Of a DNA stretch of 64,000 nucleotides, positions 38,601-47,861 are shown in pieces. Location of the stretch: contig NZ_VTHK01000036.1 in the NCBI RefSeq assembly GCF_009765355.1, positions 31,377-95,376 of the forward strand, read 5' to 3'. The stretch is from Amycolatopsis anabasis (lineage in GTDB: Bacteria; Actinomycetota; Actinomycetes; Mycobacteriales; Pseudonocardiaceae). Position 1 is the first letter of the stretch. Each line of letters begins with the position of its first letter. The notes below the pieces were generated by a model. The model saw only the letters and a list, made by a program, of their open reading frames with translations. It made no database searches and had not been told where the DNA came from. Made by a program: the position numbers and the translations under genes.

Positions 38601-40979
38601 ATGCGCCGAAACTGGCGGAAAACGTTGATACCACTGGGCATCGCCGTGCTGGTGGGGACGAGCGTGGCGTCTCCGGTCGCCGCGCAGCAACCCGGGAGCA
38701 CGTTCGCGATCGCGGGCCTGGACCGGCCCGCGCGCATCCTGGTGGACCGCTGGGGCGTCCCGCACGTCTACGCGCAGACGGCCCGGGACGCCTTCCTGGC
38801 CCAGGGTTTCAACGCGGCCCGCGACCGGCTGTTCCAGATCGACCTGTGGCTGCGCAAGGGACTCGGGCGGCTGTCCGAGGTCTTCGGCCCGGACTTCGTC
38901 GACCAGGACCGCGCGGCCCGCCTGTTCCGCTACCGCGGGGACATGCGGGCCGAATGGGAGAGCTACGGTCCGGAGGGCCGGCTCGCCGCGACCCGGTTCG
39001 CGAACGGGGTCAACGCCTACCTCGACTGGCTGGACCGCAACGCGAGCGCGTTGCCCGAGGAGTTCCGGAAACTCGGGTACAAACCGGCCCGCTGGGCGCC
39101 CGAGGACGTGGTGACGATCCGGGCGCACGTGCTGAGCTACAACCTGGACAGCGAGATCGAACGCGCCCGGGTCGCCTGCGCCGCGGGCATCGAAGCCGAT
39201 CGGGTCCGGGTCCGGCTGCAGCCCGAGCACCGCCCCCAGGTGCCCGCGGGCTTCGATCCGTGCACCCTGCCCGAGGACGTGCTGGACGTGTTCAACCTGG
39301 CCAAGGGCGACCTCCAGTTCGGCGACGACGATCAGGCGAAGGCGATCCCGCGCGGGGTGAACACGCAGGGCAGCAACGCGTGGACTCTGGGACCGAATCG
39401 GACGACGACCGGGCGCCCGATCCTGGCCAACGATCCGCACCGGAGCGTCTCCGCGCCCTCCCCGCGCTACCTCGCGCACCTCAGCGCGCCGGGGCTGAAC
39501 GTCATCGGCGCGGGCGAGCCGTTCGCGCCCGGCCTGTCCATCGGGCACAACGACACCGCCGGATTCGGCCTCACCGTGTCCGAGATCGACCAGGAGGACC
39601 TGTACGTCTACCAGCTCGATCCGGCCGACCCCGGCCGGTACCGCTACCGCGACGGCTGGGAGAACCTGACCAAGGTCACCGAGGAGATCCCGGTCGCCGG
39701 TGCCGCGCCCCGCAAGGTAGAACTGGCCTTCACCCGGCACGGTCCGGTGATCAAAGTGGACAGTCAGCGGAACCTCGCCTACGCGGTGCGGGCCGCCTGG
39801 CTCGAACCCGGGATGTCGCCGTACTACGGCAGCCTGCGCTACCTCCGGGCGAAGAGCTTCGGCGAGTTCTCCGCGGCGACCGGGAACTGGGGAGCGCCCG
39901 GGATGAACCACGTCTACGCCGACACGCGCGGCGACATCGGCCTGACCGTCAGCGGGCGGGCGCCGCGCCGGACCGGGTACGACGGCCTGCTTCCGGTGCC
40001 CGGTGACGGCCGCTACGAGTGGACCGGTTACGTCCCGGGCCAGGAACTGCCGCGGTACCACAATCCCGAGCAGGGCTTCCTCGCCACCGGCAACGAGTAC
40101 AACCTGCCGCCCGGCTACCCGGAGAAGCTGGGCTACGAGTGGGCCGATCCGTCGCGGTACGACCGGATCGCCGAGGTCCTCGCGGGCAAACCGAAGTCCT
40201 CGGTCGACGATTCGATCCGGCTGCAGAGCGACCAGCTGTCCCCGATCGCGCGCAGCCTGCTCCCCAAGCTCGAGCAGCTGTCCTCCGCGGATCCCTCCGC
40301 CGCGGCCGCGTTGCGCCTGCTGCGCGGCTGGGACGCGGTCGAACACGACCGTTCGGCGCCCGCCGCGCTGTTCGAGGTCTGGCTGATCGGCCACCTCGGG
40401 CCGCGGTTCACCCGGACCATCCTGCCTTCGGCGGCCGCCGACCTGGTCCCGTTCCCGGACCACACGGTGCTCATCGAGGCGATGGAGCAGCCGGACAAGT
40501 GGTTCGGCCCGGGCGGCGCCGCCAAACGCGACAAGGTGCTGCTGGACTCGCTGAAGACGGCCTACCAGGACGCGGCCAAGCGGCTCGGGCCCGATCCCGC
40601 CCAGTGGCGCTGGGGCGGCCTGCTGAAGACCACGTTCCGGCATCCCGCCGCGTCCAAAGTGGACGATCCAACCGCCAAGAAGTGGAACGTGGGACCGTTC
40701 CCCCGGGGCGGCAGCTGGAACACGGTGAACATCTCGGTGTTCAACCCGCTCACCTACGAGCACCTGGGCGGCGCGTCCTTCCGCATGGTCCTCGACGTCG
40801 GCGACTGGGACGCCTCGCGGGCGATCAACACCCCGGGCCAGTCCGGCGACCCGAACGGCCCGCACTACCGCGACCTGGCCGAACGCTGGCGCGTCGGGGC
40901 GGCGGTCCCGCTGCTCTACGGCCGGGGCGCGGTCGAGGCGAACACCACCCAGCGGATCGAACTGGTACCGAAGCCCTGA
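38601..40979 (+). CDS. Secreted penicillin-acylase family amidohydrolase (Ntn hydrolase)
   Basis: 792 residues. Residues 1-29 are a Sec signal (RRNWRK, then a hydrophobic core to ASPVAA). The alpha part (DRWGVPHVYAQTARDAFLAQGFNAARDRLFQIDLWLRKGLGRLSE) and the autocleavage site NTQGSNAW with the nucleophilic Ser258 are intact, as is the following LANDPH. Penicillin G acylases, AHL acylases and lipopeptide deacylases belong here. Its place as the last gene of the NRPS transcription unit suggests removal of an acyl group from the exported product, a known prodrug strategy in NRPS pathways, or self-protection by cleaving it. GGAGAAAG precedes the ATG; a 15-bp hairpin follows the stop. Confidence 0.9.
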   Translation: MRRNWRKTLIPLGIAVLVGTSVASPVAAQQPGSTFAIAGLDRPARILVDRWGVPHVYAQTARDAFLAQGFNAARDRLFQIDLWLRKGLGRLSEVFGPDFVDQDRAARLFRYRGDMRAEWESYGPEGRLAATRFANGVNAYLDWLDRNASALPEEFRKLGYKPARWAPEDVVTIRAHVLSYNLDSEIERARVACAAGIEADRVRVRLQPEHRPQVPAGFDPCTLPEDVLDVFNLAKGDLQFGDDDQAKAIPRGVNTQGSNAWTLGPNRTTTGRPILANDPHRSVSAPSPRYLAHLSAPGLNVIGAGEPFAPGLSIGHNDTAGFGLTVSEIDQEDLYVYQLDPADPGRYRYRDGWENLTKVTEEIPVAGAAPRKVELAFTRHGPVIKVDSQRNLAYAVRAAWLEPGMSPYYGSLRYLRAKSFGEFSAATGNWGAPGMNHVYADTRGDIGLTVSGRAPRRTGYDGLLPVPGDGRYEWTGYVPGQELPRYHNPEQGFLATGNEYNLPPGYPEKLGYEWADPSRYDRIAEVLAGKPKSSVDDSIRLQSDQLSPIARSLLPKLEQLSSADPSAAAALRLLRGWDAVEHDRSAPAALFEVWLIGHLGPRFTRTILPSAAADLVPFPDHTVLIEAMEQPDKWFGPGGAAKRDKVLLDSLKTAYQDAAKRLGPDPAQWRWGGLLKTTFRHPAASKVDDPTAKKWNVGPFPRGGSWNTVNISVFNPLTYEHLGGASFRMVLDVGDWDASRAINTPGQSGDPNGPHYRDLAERWRVGAAVPLLYGRGAVEANTTQRIELVPKP

Positions 40980-40981
40980 CC

Positions 40982-41031
40982 GGGTCGTGAGTGTTCGGAC
41001 CGGTTGGAACCGGCCGGAACACTCACGACCC
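40982..41031 (+). terminator. Terminator-like hairpin, copy 1 of a repeated element
   Basis: Perfect 15-bp arms GGGTCGTGAGTGTTC (40982-40996) and GAACACTCACGACCC (41017-41031) around a 20-nt CCGG-rich loop, directly after the acylase stop. The same arm core GGTCGTGAGTG recurs at 41202 and 49128. Confidence 0.7.
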
Positions 41032-41201
41032 ACCCCAATCGGCGACCTGCTGCCAACCCCACCCGGCCTGCGCGGGGACCCGAATGCGCGCGCACTTTCG
41101 GTAGCCGGTGGGGTGCACCTCGCCGACAAAGTCGGCCTTGCGTCCTGGTGGGCACGCCCGGTGCGGGAGGGAAGCTCGGGCGTGCGCAAAGGAACCGAGT
41201 G

Positions 41202-41257
41202 CCGGGGTCGTGAGTGGCTAGACCGGTGCTAACCGGTCTGTCCACTCACGACCCCGG
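41202..41257 (-). terminator. Terminator-like hairpin, copy 2, overlapping the end of GT2
   Basis: Perfect 16-bp arms CCGGGGTCGTGAGTGG (41202-41217) and CCACTCACGACCCCGG (41242-41257) enclose an inner 7-bp stem GACCGGT/ACCGGTC (41221-41238). The right part codes for the last residues of GT2. With copy 1 it bounds a 170-bp piece (41032-41201) with no gene. Confidence 0.65.
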
Positions 41258-42533
41258 TGCGTGCCGCGGCGGTCAGTTCGACCAGTCGCGGCACCACTTC
41301 GGCGGGCGTCGGCATGGCCAGCAACTCGTCGCGCAGGTGTGCCGTGTCCCGCCGGAAGGACGGCTCGGCGAGCAGGCTCACCACGTGCTCCCGGACCTGG
41401 TCCGCGGTCACCTCGCGGCAGCCGACCGCGGGGCCGACCCCGAGTTGTTCGAGGCGCCGGGCCAGCAGCGGTGAATCGTCGCCCTCCCACAGGCTCAGCT
41501 GGGGCAACCCGTTGAGCGTGGCGGTCAGCAGGGTGCCGAACCCGGCGTGGTGGATCACCGCCGAACAGGTCGGCAGCAGCACCGGCAGCGGCACGAACGA
41601 GACCACCCGCGCGTTGCCCGGGATCCGGGTCAGCTTCCGCTGTTGCTCCTCGGCGATCGTGGCCACCACCTCGGCGTCCACATCGGACAGTGCGTCGAGC
41701 ACCTCCGCCACGTCCACCGAGTAGCCCTTCCAGCGCTCGGCGGCGGACAGGCCCAGGGTGAGCGCGATCCGGGGCCGCCGCGGCGGTTCCCGCAACCACT
41801 CCGGCACGACTGCCGCGCCGGGATAGGGCACGTACCGCATCGGCACCAGCGGCAGCCCGGTGTCCAGCCGCATCGAGGCCGGGAGCTGGTCGACGGTGAA
41901 CTGCCCGCACGTCAGGTCCTCGCCGAACGCCACCCCGAACCGCTCGGTCCAGCCGCGGAGCAGGGCGGCCAGCGGATCCTCGGCCGCCCCGGACGCCCGG
42001 CGCAGGAACTCCCGCCGCATCCACCCGAACGCGTCCAGGCCCCACAGCAGGCGGCCGTGCGCCGCGCCCGCCGCCTTCGCCGCGATCGGCCCGGCATAGG
42101 TCATCGGCTCCCAGAGCACCAGATCCGGCCGCCAGCTCCGGGCATAGGCGACGAGGTCGTCGATCATCGTCTCGCTGCCGATCCGGTACCCCGGCACGAC
42201 TTCCGCGTAACCCGCCCGCAACCGTTCGAAGGTCAGCTCGTCCGGCGCGAGCTTGGCGAGTTCGAAGGGCGGCATGCTCCCCCACCGGATGGCCGCGTAC
42301 TGCTCCGGGAACGCCTCGGCGAACCGCGGGTTGAGGAACCGTTCCACGAACCGCCAGAGGTTGTGGTCCTCGCCGACCGGGACCGCGGTCAGCCCGGCGC
42401 CGGTGATCGTGCCCGTCAGTTCCGGCTGGCTCGCGACCCGGACCTCGTGCCCGGCGGCGCGCAACGCCCAGGCGAGCGGCGCCATCGCCAGGAAATGGGT
42501 TCGCTCGGCATACGCGGCGAACAGAACGCGCAC
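41229..42533 (-). CDS. Deoxysugar glycosyltransferase GT2 (DesVII/EryCIII-like)
   Basis: 434 residues, GT-B, in the same group as EryCIII, DesVII and AknS: MRVLFAAYAERTHFLAMAPLAWALRAAGHEVRVASQPEL gives the acceptor half with His13, and VIHHAGFGTLLTATLNGLPQLSL the donor site. The usual HF(D/E)xxPLARR after the donor motif reads EGDDSPLLARR. It starts at GTG and is divergent from GT3 across a 62-bp spacer. Some enzymes of this clade need a P450-like helper protein; none is encoded in the window. Confidence 0.9.
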   Translation of the reverse strand: MRVLFAAYAERTHFLAMAPLAWALRAAGHEVRVASQPELTGTITGAGLTAVPVGEDHNLWRFVERFLNPRFAEAFPEQYAAIRWGSMPPFELAKLAPDELTFERLRAGYAEVVPGYRIGSETMIDDLVAYARSWRPDLVLWEPMTYAGPIAAKAAGAAHGRLLWGLDAFGWMRREFLRRASGAAEDPLAALLRGWTERFGVAFGEDLTCGQFTVDQLPASMRLDTGLPLVPMRYVPYPGAAVVPEWLREPPRRPRIALTLGLSAAERWKGYSVDVAEVLDALSDVDAEVVATIAEEQQRKLTRIPGNARVVSFVPLPVLLPTCSAVIHHAGFGTLLTATLNGLPQLSLWEGDDSPLLARRLEQLGVGPAVGCREVTADQVREHVVSLLAEPSFRRDTAHLRDELLAMPTPAEVVPRLVELTAAARTGVVSGQTG

Positions 42534-42595
42534 GGTTCCCCCTTATTTCATTCCGATTTCCCCGGTGACATTACCAATCCGGGTACGGTGGCGAA

Positions 42596-43870
42596 ATGCG
42601 CGTGCTGTTCACCACCTATTCCGAGGAGACCCTGCTGCAGGCCATGGTCCCCCTGGCGTGGGCGTTCCGGGCCGCGGGTCACGAAGTGCGGGTGACCTGC
42701 CAGCCCCAGCTGGCGGACACGGCCACCGCCGCCGGACTGACCGCGGTCCCGGTCGGCCGCGACCACCGCATCTGGACCCTGTTGCGGCACGCGCCGGAGG
42801 AATACCGGATCACCCGGAAAGGTTCGCCGCCGCCGTTCGACGCGGTGGAGAAGAATCCGGCGGACATTCGCTGGGAAGACCTGGTCTCGGGATATCGGAA
42901 CATTCTCACCGGCTGGTTCAAAATGGCCAACCATCCGATGCTCGGCGACGTGATCGCCTTCGCCCGGCACTGGCGGCCGGATCTGGTGCTGTGGGATCCG
43001 GTGACCTACGCGGGACCGGTCGCGGCCAAGGCGGTCGGCGCCGCGCACGGCCGGGTGCTGTGGGGGCTGGACATGTTCGGCCGGACCCGGGACCACTTCC
43101 TCCGGCTGAAGCGCGAACGCCCGGCCGGCGACCGCGAAGACCCGCTCGCCGACTGGCTGGGCTCCTGGGCCGCCGCGGTCGGCGCCGAGTTCACCGAGCA
43201 CATGGCCAGCGGCCAGTTCACCGTGGACCAGTTCCCGGATTCGCTGCGCCTGGAAGCCGATCTGCACTACGAGCCGATGCGGTACGTGCCCTACAACGGC
43301 ACCGCGGTCGTCCCGCCGTGGCTGTGGGCGCGGCCCGAGCGGCCGCGGATCGCGCTCACCCTGGGCATCACCGCCACCCAGCGGCTCGGCGGCTACGCGG
43401 TGAGCATCCAGGACATCCTGGACGCGCTGTCCGATCTGGACGCCGAGGTGGTGGCCACGCTGCCGGATTCCGAACGGGGCAAGCTCGCACGGATTCCGGC
43501 GAACGCCCGGATCGTGCCGTTTGTCCCGCTGCACGCGCTGATCCCCACCTGTTCGGTGGTCATCCACCACGCCGGATTCGGATCGGTCAACACCACGGTG
43601 AGCTACGGCGTGCCCCAGCTCGCGCTGCCGGAGCACTTCGACCAGCCCCCGCTCGCCCGGCGCATCACCGCGGAAGGCGCCGGACTGACCATGCACTCGA
43701 GCGAGGCGACCGGGGCCGCGGTGCGGGACCGCGTGGTCCGGTTGCTGGCCGAACCGTCGTTCCGGGAGAACGCGGAACGGCTGCGCGCGGAGGTCCTGGC
43801 GTTGCCCGCACCGAGCGAACTGGTGCCCCGGCTCGCCGAACTCACCGCCGGGCTGCGTACTTCCCGGTGA
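42596..43870 (+). CDS. Glycosyltransferase GT3, lacking the N-terminal His
   Basis: 424 residues, same clade as GT2. The N-terminus reads YSEETLLQAMVPLAWAF, so position 13, His in GT2, GT4, GT7, GT8 and GT9, is Leu here. In related GT-B enzymes this His is the catalytic base. The donor motif HHAGFGSVNTTVSYGVPQLALPEHFDQPPLARR is intact. Either another residue serves as base, or the protein is an auxiliary partner of another transferase. It is single and rightward; its 3' end overlaps GT4 by 29 bp tail to tail. Confidence 0.88.
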   Translation: MRVLFTTYSEETLLQAMVPLAWAFRAAGHEVRVTCQPQLADTATAAGLTAVPVGRDHRIWTLLRHAPEEYRITRKGSPPPFDAVEKNPADIRWEDLVSGYRNILTGWFKMANHPMLGDVIAFARHWRPDLVLWDPVTYAGPVAAKAVGAAHGRVLWGLDMFGRTRDHFLRLKRERPAGDREDPLADWLGSWAAAVGAEFTEHMASGQFTVDQFPDSLRLEADLHYEPMRYVPYNGTAVVPPWLWARPERPRIALTLGITATQRLGGYAVSIQDILDALSDLDAEVVATLPDSERGKLARIPANARIVPFVPLHALIPTCSVVIHHAGFGSVNTTVSYGVPQLALPEHFDQPPLARRITAEGAGLTMHSSEATGAAVRDRVVRLLAEPSFRENAERLRAEVLALPAPSELVPRLAELTAGLRTSR

Positions 43871-45140
43871 GCTGCTCGAGGTCGCCGACGATCGCGTTCG
43901 GCACCGGCATCGCGAGCATCTCGTCGCGCAGCCGTTCGGCGTTGCGGCGGTAGGCGGAGTCATCGAAGTCACTGAGCAACCGCACGAGGTGCTCGCGGAC
44001 CTGCGAGCCGGTGACCTCGGTGGCGTGGATGGACACCGCCGCGCCCTGCTCGGCGACCCGCCGCGCGGACACCACGGCGTCCTCCTGCTCGGGCGTGGTC
44101 AGCTGCGGGACCCCGTTCAAGAGGTTCGTGCACAGCGTGCCGAACCCCGCGTGGTGAATCACCGCCGAACAGGTGGGCACCAGCGCGGGCAGCGGCACGA
44201 ACGACACGATCCGCGCGTTGTCCGGGGTCTTCCCGAGTTTCGCCTGCTCGCTCTCGGCGACCGTGGCCACCACCTCGATGTCCAGATCGGACAGTGCGTC
44301 CAGGATCTCGGCCACCCCGATCGAATACCCGCCGAACCGCTCGGTCGAGCTGATCCCGAGGGTGAGGCAGACCCGCGGGCGCTCGGGACGTTCCCACAGC
44401 CACTTCGGCACGACCGCCCGCCCCGGATAGGGCACGTACCGCATCGGCACGTAGTGCAGGCCCGCGTCCATGCGCAGCGAATCCGGGAACTGGTCCACGG
44501 TGAACTGGCCGGTCGTCAGGTCTTCGGTGAATTCCACGCCGTACTTGGCGCCCTGCTCCCCCAGCCAGTCCGCCAGCGCGTCCGGCCGCCCGGGCGCCTG
44601 TTCCCGGTACCGCAGGAATTGCTCGCGCATCCGGCCGAAGAAGTCCAGGGACCACAGCAGGCGGGCGTGCGCCGCGCCGACAGCCTTCGCCGCGATCGCG
44701 CCGGCGTGGGTCGCCGGTTCCCAGATCACCAGATCCGGTTCCCAGTGCCGGGCGAACGCCACCACGTCGTCGATCATCGGCTCATTCACCATCCGGTACC
44801 CGGCGACGATCTCGGTGTACCCCGACTCGAGGTAGTCCCCGGTGATCCGCGCGGGATCGTCCGGGAGGTCGTACGGCGGGACCCGGCCCCAGCGCACCTT
44901 GTCGTAGATGTCCGGGAACCGTTCGGCGAACCGCTTGTTCAGCAACCGCTGGGTGACCCGCGCGACGGTGTGGTCCGCGCCGACCGGCACCGCGGTCAGC
45001 CCGGCCTGGGTGATCACGTCCACCAGCGCGGGCTGGCTGGCCACCCGGACCTCGTGCCCGGCGGTGCGCAGCGCCCAGGCGAGCGGCACCATGCTGAGAA
45101 AGTGGGTCTTCTCGGCGTACGCGGTGAACAGAACACGCAT
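43842..45140 (-). CDS. Deoxysugar glycosyltransferase GT4
   Basis: 432 residues with His13 (YAEKTHFLSM) and donor motif HHAGFGTLCTNLLNGVPQLTTPEQEDAVVSARR. The region after the donor motif differs from the common EHFDEPPLARR, so its sugar may differ from those of GT5-GT7. WEPATHAGAIAAKAVGAAHARLLWSLDFFGRMR is the conserved mid-domain stretch. Leftward, with divergent spacer 45141-45280 shared with GT5. Confidence 0.9.
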   Translation of the reverse strand: MRVLFTAYAEKTHFLSMVPLAWALRTAGHEVRVASQPALVDVITQAGLTAVPVGADHTVARVTQRLLNKRFAERFPDIYDKVRWGRVPPYDLPDDPARITGDYLESGYTEIVAGYRMVNEPMIDDVVAFARHWEPDLVIWEPATHAGAIAAKAVGAAHARLLWSLDFFGRMREQFLRYREQAPGRPDALADWLGEQGAKYGVEFTEDLTTGQFTVDQFPDSLRMDAGLHYVPMRYVPYPGRAVVPKWLWERPERPRVCLTLGISSTERFGGYSIGVAEILDALSDLDIEVVATVAESEQAKLGKTPDNARIVSFVPLPALVPTCSAVIHHAGFGTLCTNLLNGVPQLTTPEQEDAVVSARRVAEQGAAVSIHATEVTGSQVREHLVRLLSDFDDSAYRRNAERLRDEMLAMPVPNAIVGDLEQLTGKYAARR

Positions 45141-45280
45141 GAACTCACCCTAGTCGGCGCACCCCGGCCGGGGCGAGAGTTGTTGTGCGGCAAAAAGTTC
45201 GCGCGCTTCTAGGGGTAGAACACCCGTGCACGCAAGGATAAGGTGCTCCGGAGTCGAAGGAATCTGCGAAATGTGAGGCC
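45141..45280. promoter_or_regulatory. Divergent GT4/GT5 promoter region with CTAGGGGT element
   Basis: A 140-bp spacer with an AT-richer centre. CTAGGGGTAGA at 45210-45220 is the reverse form of the ACCCCTAG element seen at 14681 and 58449; it lies about 70 bp from each start codon. GTGAGGCC precedes the GT5 ATG. Confidence 0.45.
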
Positions 45281-46546
45281 ATGCGCGTTCTGTTCGCCAC
45301 GTATTCGGAGAAGACGCTCTTCCTGGCCATGGCGCCGCTGGCCTGGGCGCTGCGCACCGCGGGCCACGAGGTCCGGATCGCGAGCCAGCCGAAACTGGTC
45401 GACGCGATCACGAATTCCGGGCTGACCGCGGTGCCGGTCGGCCGCGACCACATCATGTGGGACCTGATGAAACTCGGCGGCGAGACCGAGGTCGCGCGCG
45501 GGGGCCCGCCGCCCCCGTTCGACATCGCCGAGTACCCGCCGGACAAGATCACCTGGGACCACCTGCTGCGGGGCTATGAGGAGGTCGTCCCGGTCAACAA
45601 GCTGATCAACGAGCGCATGATCGGCGATCTGGTGGCGTTCGCCCGGCACTGGCGGCCGGATCTGGTGATCTGGGAGCCGGACACCTACGCGGCCCCGATC
45701 GCCGCGAAGGCGTCCGGTGCGGTGCACGCGCGGCTGCTGTGGAGCCTGGACTTCTTCGGTATCGCGCGGCGGCACTTCGTGCGGCTGAAGCAGGAGCAGC
45801 GGCCGGAAGAACGGGCCGATCCGCTCGCGGACTGGCTCGGCGCCCACGCCCGCCGCCACGGGTTCGAGTTCACCGAGGACATGACCGTCGGCCGGTTCAC
45901 CATCGACCAGTTCCCCGCGTCCCTGCGCATGGAGACCGATCTGCAGTACGTGCCGATGCGGTACGTCCCGTACAACGGCACCGCGGTCATCCCGGACTGG
46001 CTGCGGGAACCACCGCGGCGCCCCCGGGTGTGCCTCACCCTGGGCACCACCGCGACCGACCGGTTCGGCGGTTTCGCGGTGAGCGTGGGCGAGATCCTGC
46101 ACGCACTGTCCGATCTGGACATCGAACTGGTGGCGACCCTGCCGGACGGCGAACGGGACAAGCTCGGCCGGATCCCGGACAACGCGCGGATCGTGCCGTT
46201 CGTGCCGCTGCACGCCCTGCTGCCCACCTGCTCGGCGGTCATCCACCACGCGGGGTTCGGCACGCTGTGCACGGCCGGGCTCTACGAAGTCCCGCAACTC
46301 GTGCTGCCGGACCACTTCGACGAACCGCCGCTCGCCCGGCGGCTCGTCGAACAGGGCGCCGCGCTGGGCATGCCGGCCCGCGAGGCCACCGGGGACAAGG
46401 TCCGCGACCAGCTCGTGCAGTTGCTCGAGGACCCGTCCTTCCGCCACGACGCGGCCCGGCTGCGCGACGAGATGCTCGCCATGCCGGCCCCGAACGATCT
46501 GGTGCCCGAACTGGAGAAGCTCGTCGCCGAACACCGGGAGGGGTGA
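45281..46546 (+). CDS. Glycosyltransferase GT5, lacking the N-terminal His
   Basis: 421 residues. The start MRVLFATYSEKTLFLAMAPLAWALRTAGHEV has Leu13 where the clade has His. The remaining framework is conserved, including HHAGFGTLCTAGLYEVPQLVLPDHFDEPPLARRL. It opens a three-gene rightward run (GT5-GT6-GT7) with gaps of 3 and 4 bp, so these three should be made together. Loss of the presumed base again suggests altered chemistry or a helper role, for example in a complex with GT7. Confidence 0.88.
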   Translation: MRVLFATYSEKTLFLAMAPLAWALRTAGHEVRIASQPKLVDAITNSGLTAVPVGRDHIMWDLMKLGGETEVARGGPPPPFDIAEYPPDKITWDHLLRGYEEVVPVNKLINERMIGDLVAFARHWRPDLVIWEPDTYAAPIAAKASGAVHARLLWSLDFFGIARRHFVRLKQEQRPEERADPLADWLGAHARRHGFEFTEDMTVGRFTIDQFPASLRMETDLQYVPMRYVPYNGTAVIPDWLREPPRRPRVCLTLGTTATDRFGGFAVSVGEILHALSDLDIELVATLPDGERDKLGRIPDNARIVPFVPLHALLPTCSAVIHHAGFGTLCTAGLYEVPQLVLPDHFDEPPLARRLVEQGAALGMPAREATGDKVRDQLVQLLEDPSFRHDAARLRDEMLAMPAPNDLVPELEKLVAEHREG

Positions 46547-46549
46547 GGC

Positions 46550-47857
46550 ATGCGCGTTCTGTTCGCCTCGTACGCGGAGAAGACCCAGACCGTCTTCCAG
46601 GCCACCGTGCCGCTGGCGTGGGCGCTGCGCACCGCGGGGCACGAGGTGCGGGTGGCGAGCCAGCCCGAACTGACCGGCACCATCACCAAGGCGGGCCTGA
46701 CCGCGGTCCCGGTCGGCCGCGACCACAACCTGTGGCGCGTCCAGGAACGCTTCATGCGGCGGATCGCCGACCGGCACCCGGAAATCCACGACGAGAAGGT
46801 CCGCGGCGGCCAGATGCCCCCGTTCGACGTCGCGGACGAACCACCGGAAAACGTGTCCTGGGACTACCTGCTCTCCGGTTACCGCTGGTCGGTCGCGTCC
46901 TGGTACCGGATGGCGAACCAGCCGATGATCGCCGAGCTGGTGGACTACTGCCGCCAGTGGAAACCCGATCTGGTGATCTGGGAACCGGGGACCTACGCCG
47001 CGCCGATCGCGGCGAAGGCCGTCGGCGCGGCGCACGCGCGGCTGCTGTGGAGCCTGGACTTCTTCGGCCGGATCCGCGACCGGTTCCTCGACCTCAAACG
47101 CGCCCAGCCCCCCGGAGAACGCGAGGACCCGCTGGCGGACTGGCTGGACGCCAAGGCGACCGAATTCGGCACCACCTTCTCCGAGGACCTGACCTGCGGC
47201 CAGTTCACCCTGGAACAGCTCCCCGCCTCGCTGCGGATGGACACCAGCCTGCACCGCGTCCCGCTGCGGTACGTGCCCTACAACGGCACCGCGGTCGTGC
47301 CGAAGTGGCTGTGGGAACCACCGGCTCGGCCCCGGGTGGCGCTCACCCTCGGCATCACCATGGCGGAACGGTTCGGCGGGCACGCCGTCGGGCTGGGCGG
47401 CCTGCTGGCCGCACTGTCCGATCTGGACATCGAGGTGGTGGCCACCCTGCCCGATTCCGAACGCGACAAGCTCGGGACGGTACCGGACAACGCCAAGATC
47501 GTTCCGTTCGTGCCGCTGCACGCGCTGGTGCCCACCTGCTCGGCGGTCATCCACCACGCCGGGTTCGGCACCCTGTGCACGACCGGGTTGTACGGCGTCC
47601 CCCAGCTCGCGCTGCCCGAGCACTTCGACGAACCGCCGCTCGCCCGCCGCCTGGCCGAACAGGGCTCCGCGCTCACCCTGCCCGCGACCGAGGCGACCGG
47701 CTCCGAGGTGCGCGCGAACCTGGTGCGCCTGCTGGCAGAACCGTCCTTCGGCGAAGGCGCGGCGCGGCTGCGCGACGAGATGCTCGCCATGCCGGCCCCG
47801 AACGATCTGGTGCCCGAACTCGAGGAACTCACCGCCAAGTACCGGGCGGAGGGATAG
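46550..47857 (+). CDS. Glycosyltransferase GT6, lacking the N-terminal His, with local insertion
   Basis: 435 residues. Residue 13 is Gln and the segment is two residues longer than in relatives: YAEKTQTVFQATVPLAWALR. The donor site HHAGFGTLCTTGLYGVPQLALPEHFDEPPLARRL is canonical and nearly the same as in GT5. GT6 and GT5 share most of the C-terminal half, pointing to a local duplication. GGTGAG precedes the ATG, which lies 3 bp after the GT5 stop. Confidence 0.88.
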   Translation: MRVLFASYAEKTQTVFQATVPLAWALRTAGHEVRVASQPELTGTITKAGLTAVPVGRDHNLWRVQERFMRRIADRHPEIHDEKVRGGQMPPFDVADEPPENVSWDYLLSGYRWSVASWYRMANQPMIAELVDYCRQWKPDLVIWEPGTYAAPIAAKAVGAAHARLLWSLDFFGRIRDRFLDLKRAQPPGEREDPLADWLDAKATEFGTTFSEDLTCGQFTLEQLPASLRMDTSLHRVPLRYVPYNGTAVVPKWLWEPPARPRVALTLGITMAERFGGHAVGLGGLLAALSDLDIEVVATLPDSERDKLGTVPDNAKIVPFVPLHALVPTCSAVIHHAGFGTLCTTGLYGVPQLALPEHFDEPPLARRLAEQGSALTLPATEATGSEVRANLVRLLAEPSFGEGAARLRDEMLAMPAPNDLVPELEELTAKYRAEG

Positions 47858-47861
47858 CCCC

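Noticed and set aside
41345..41362. Fifth copy of the GTCYCGC palindrome
   Set aside because: GTCCCGCC is followed by GGAAGGAC, two mismatches to the consensus, and it lies inside the GT2 coding region.
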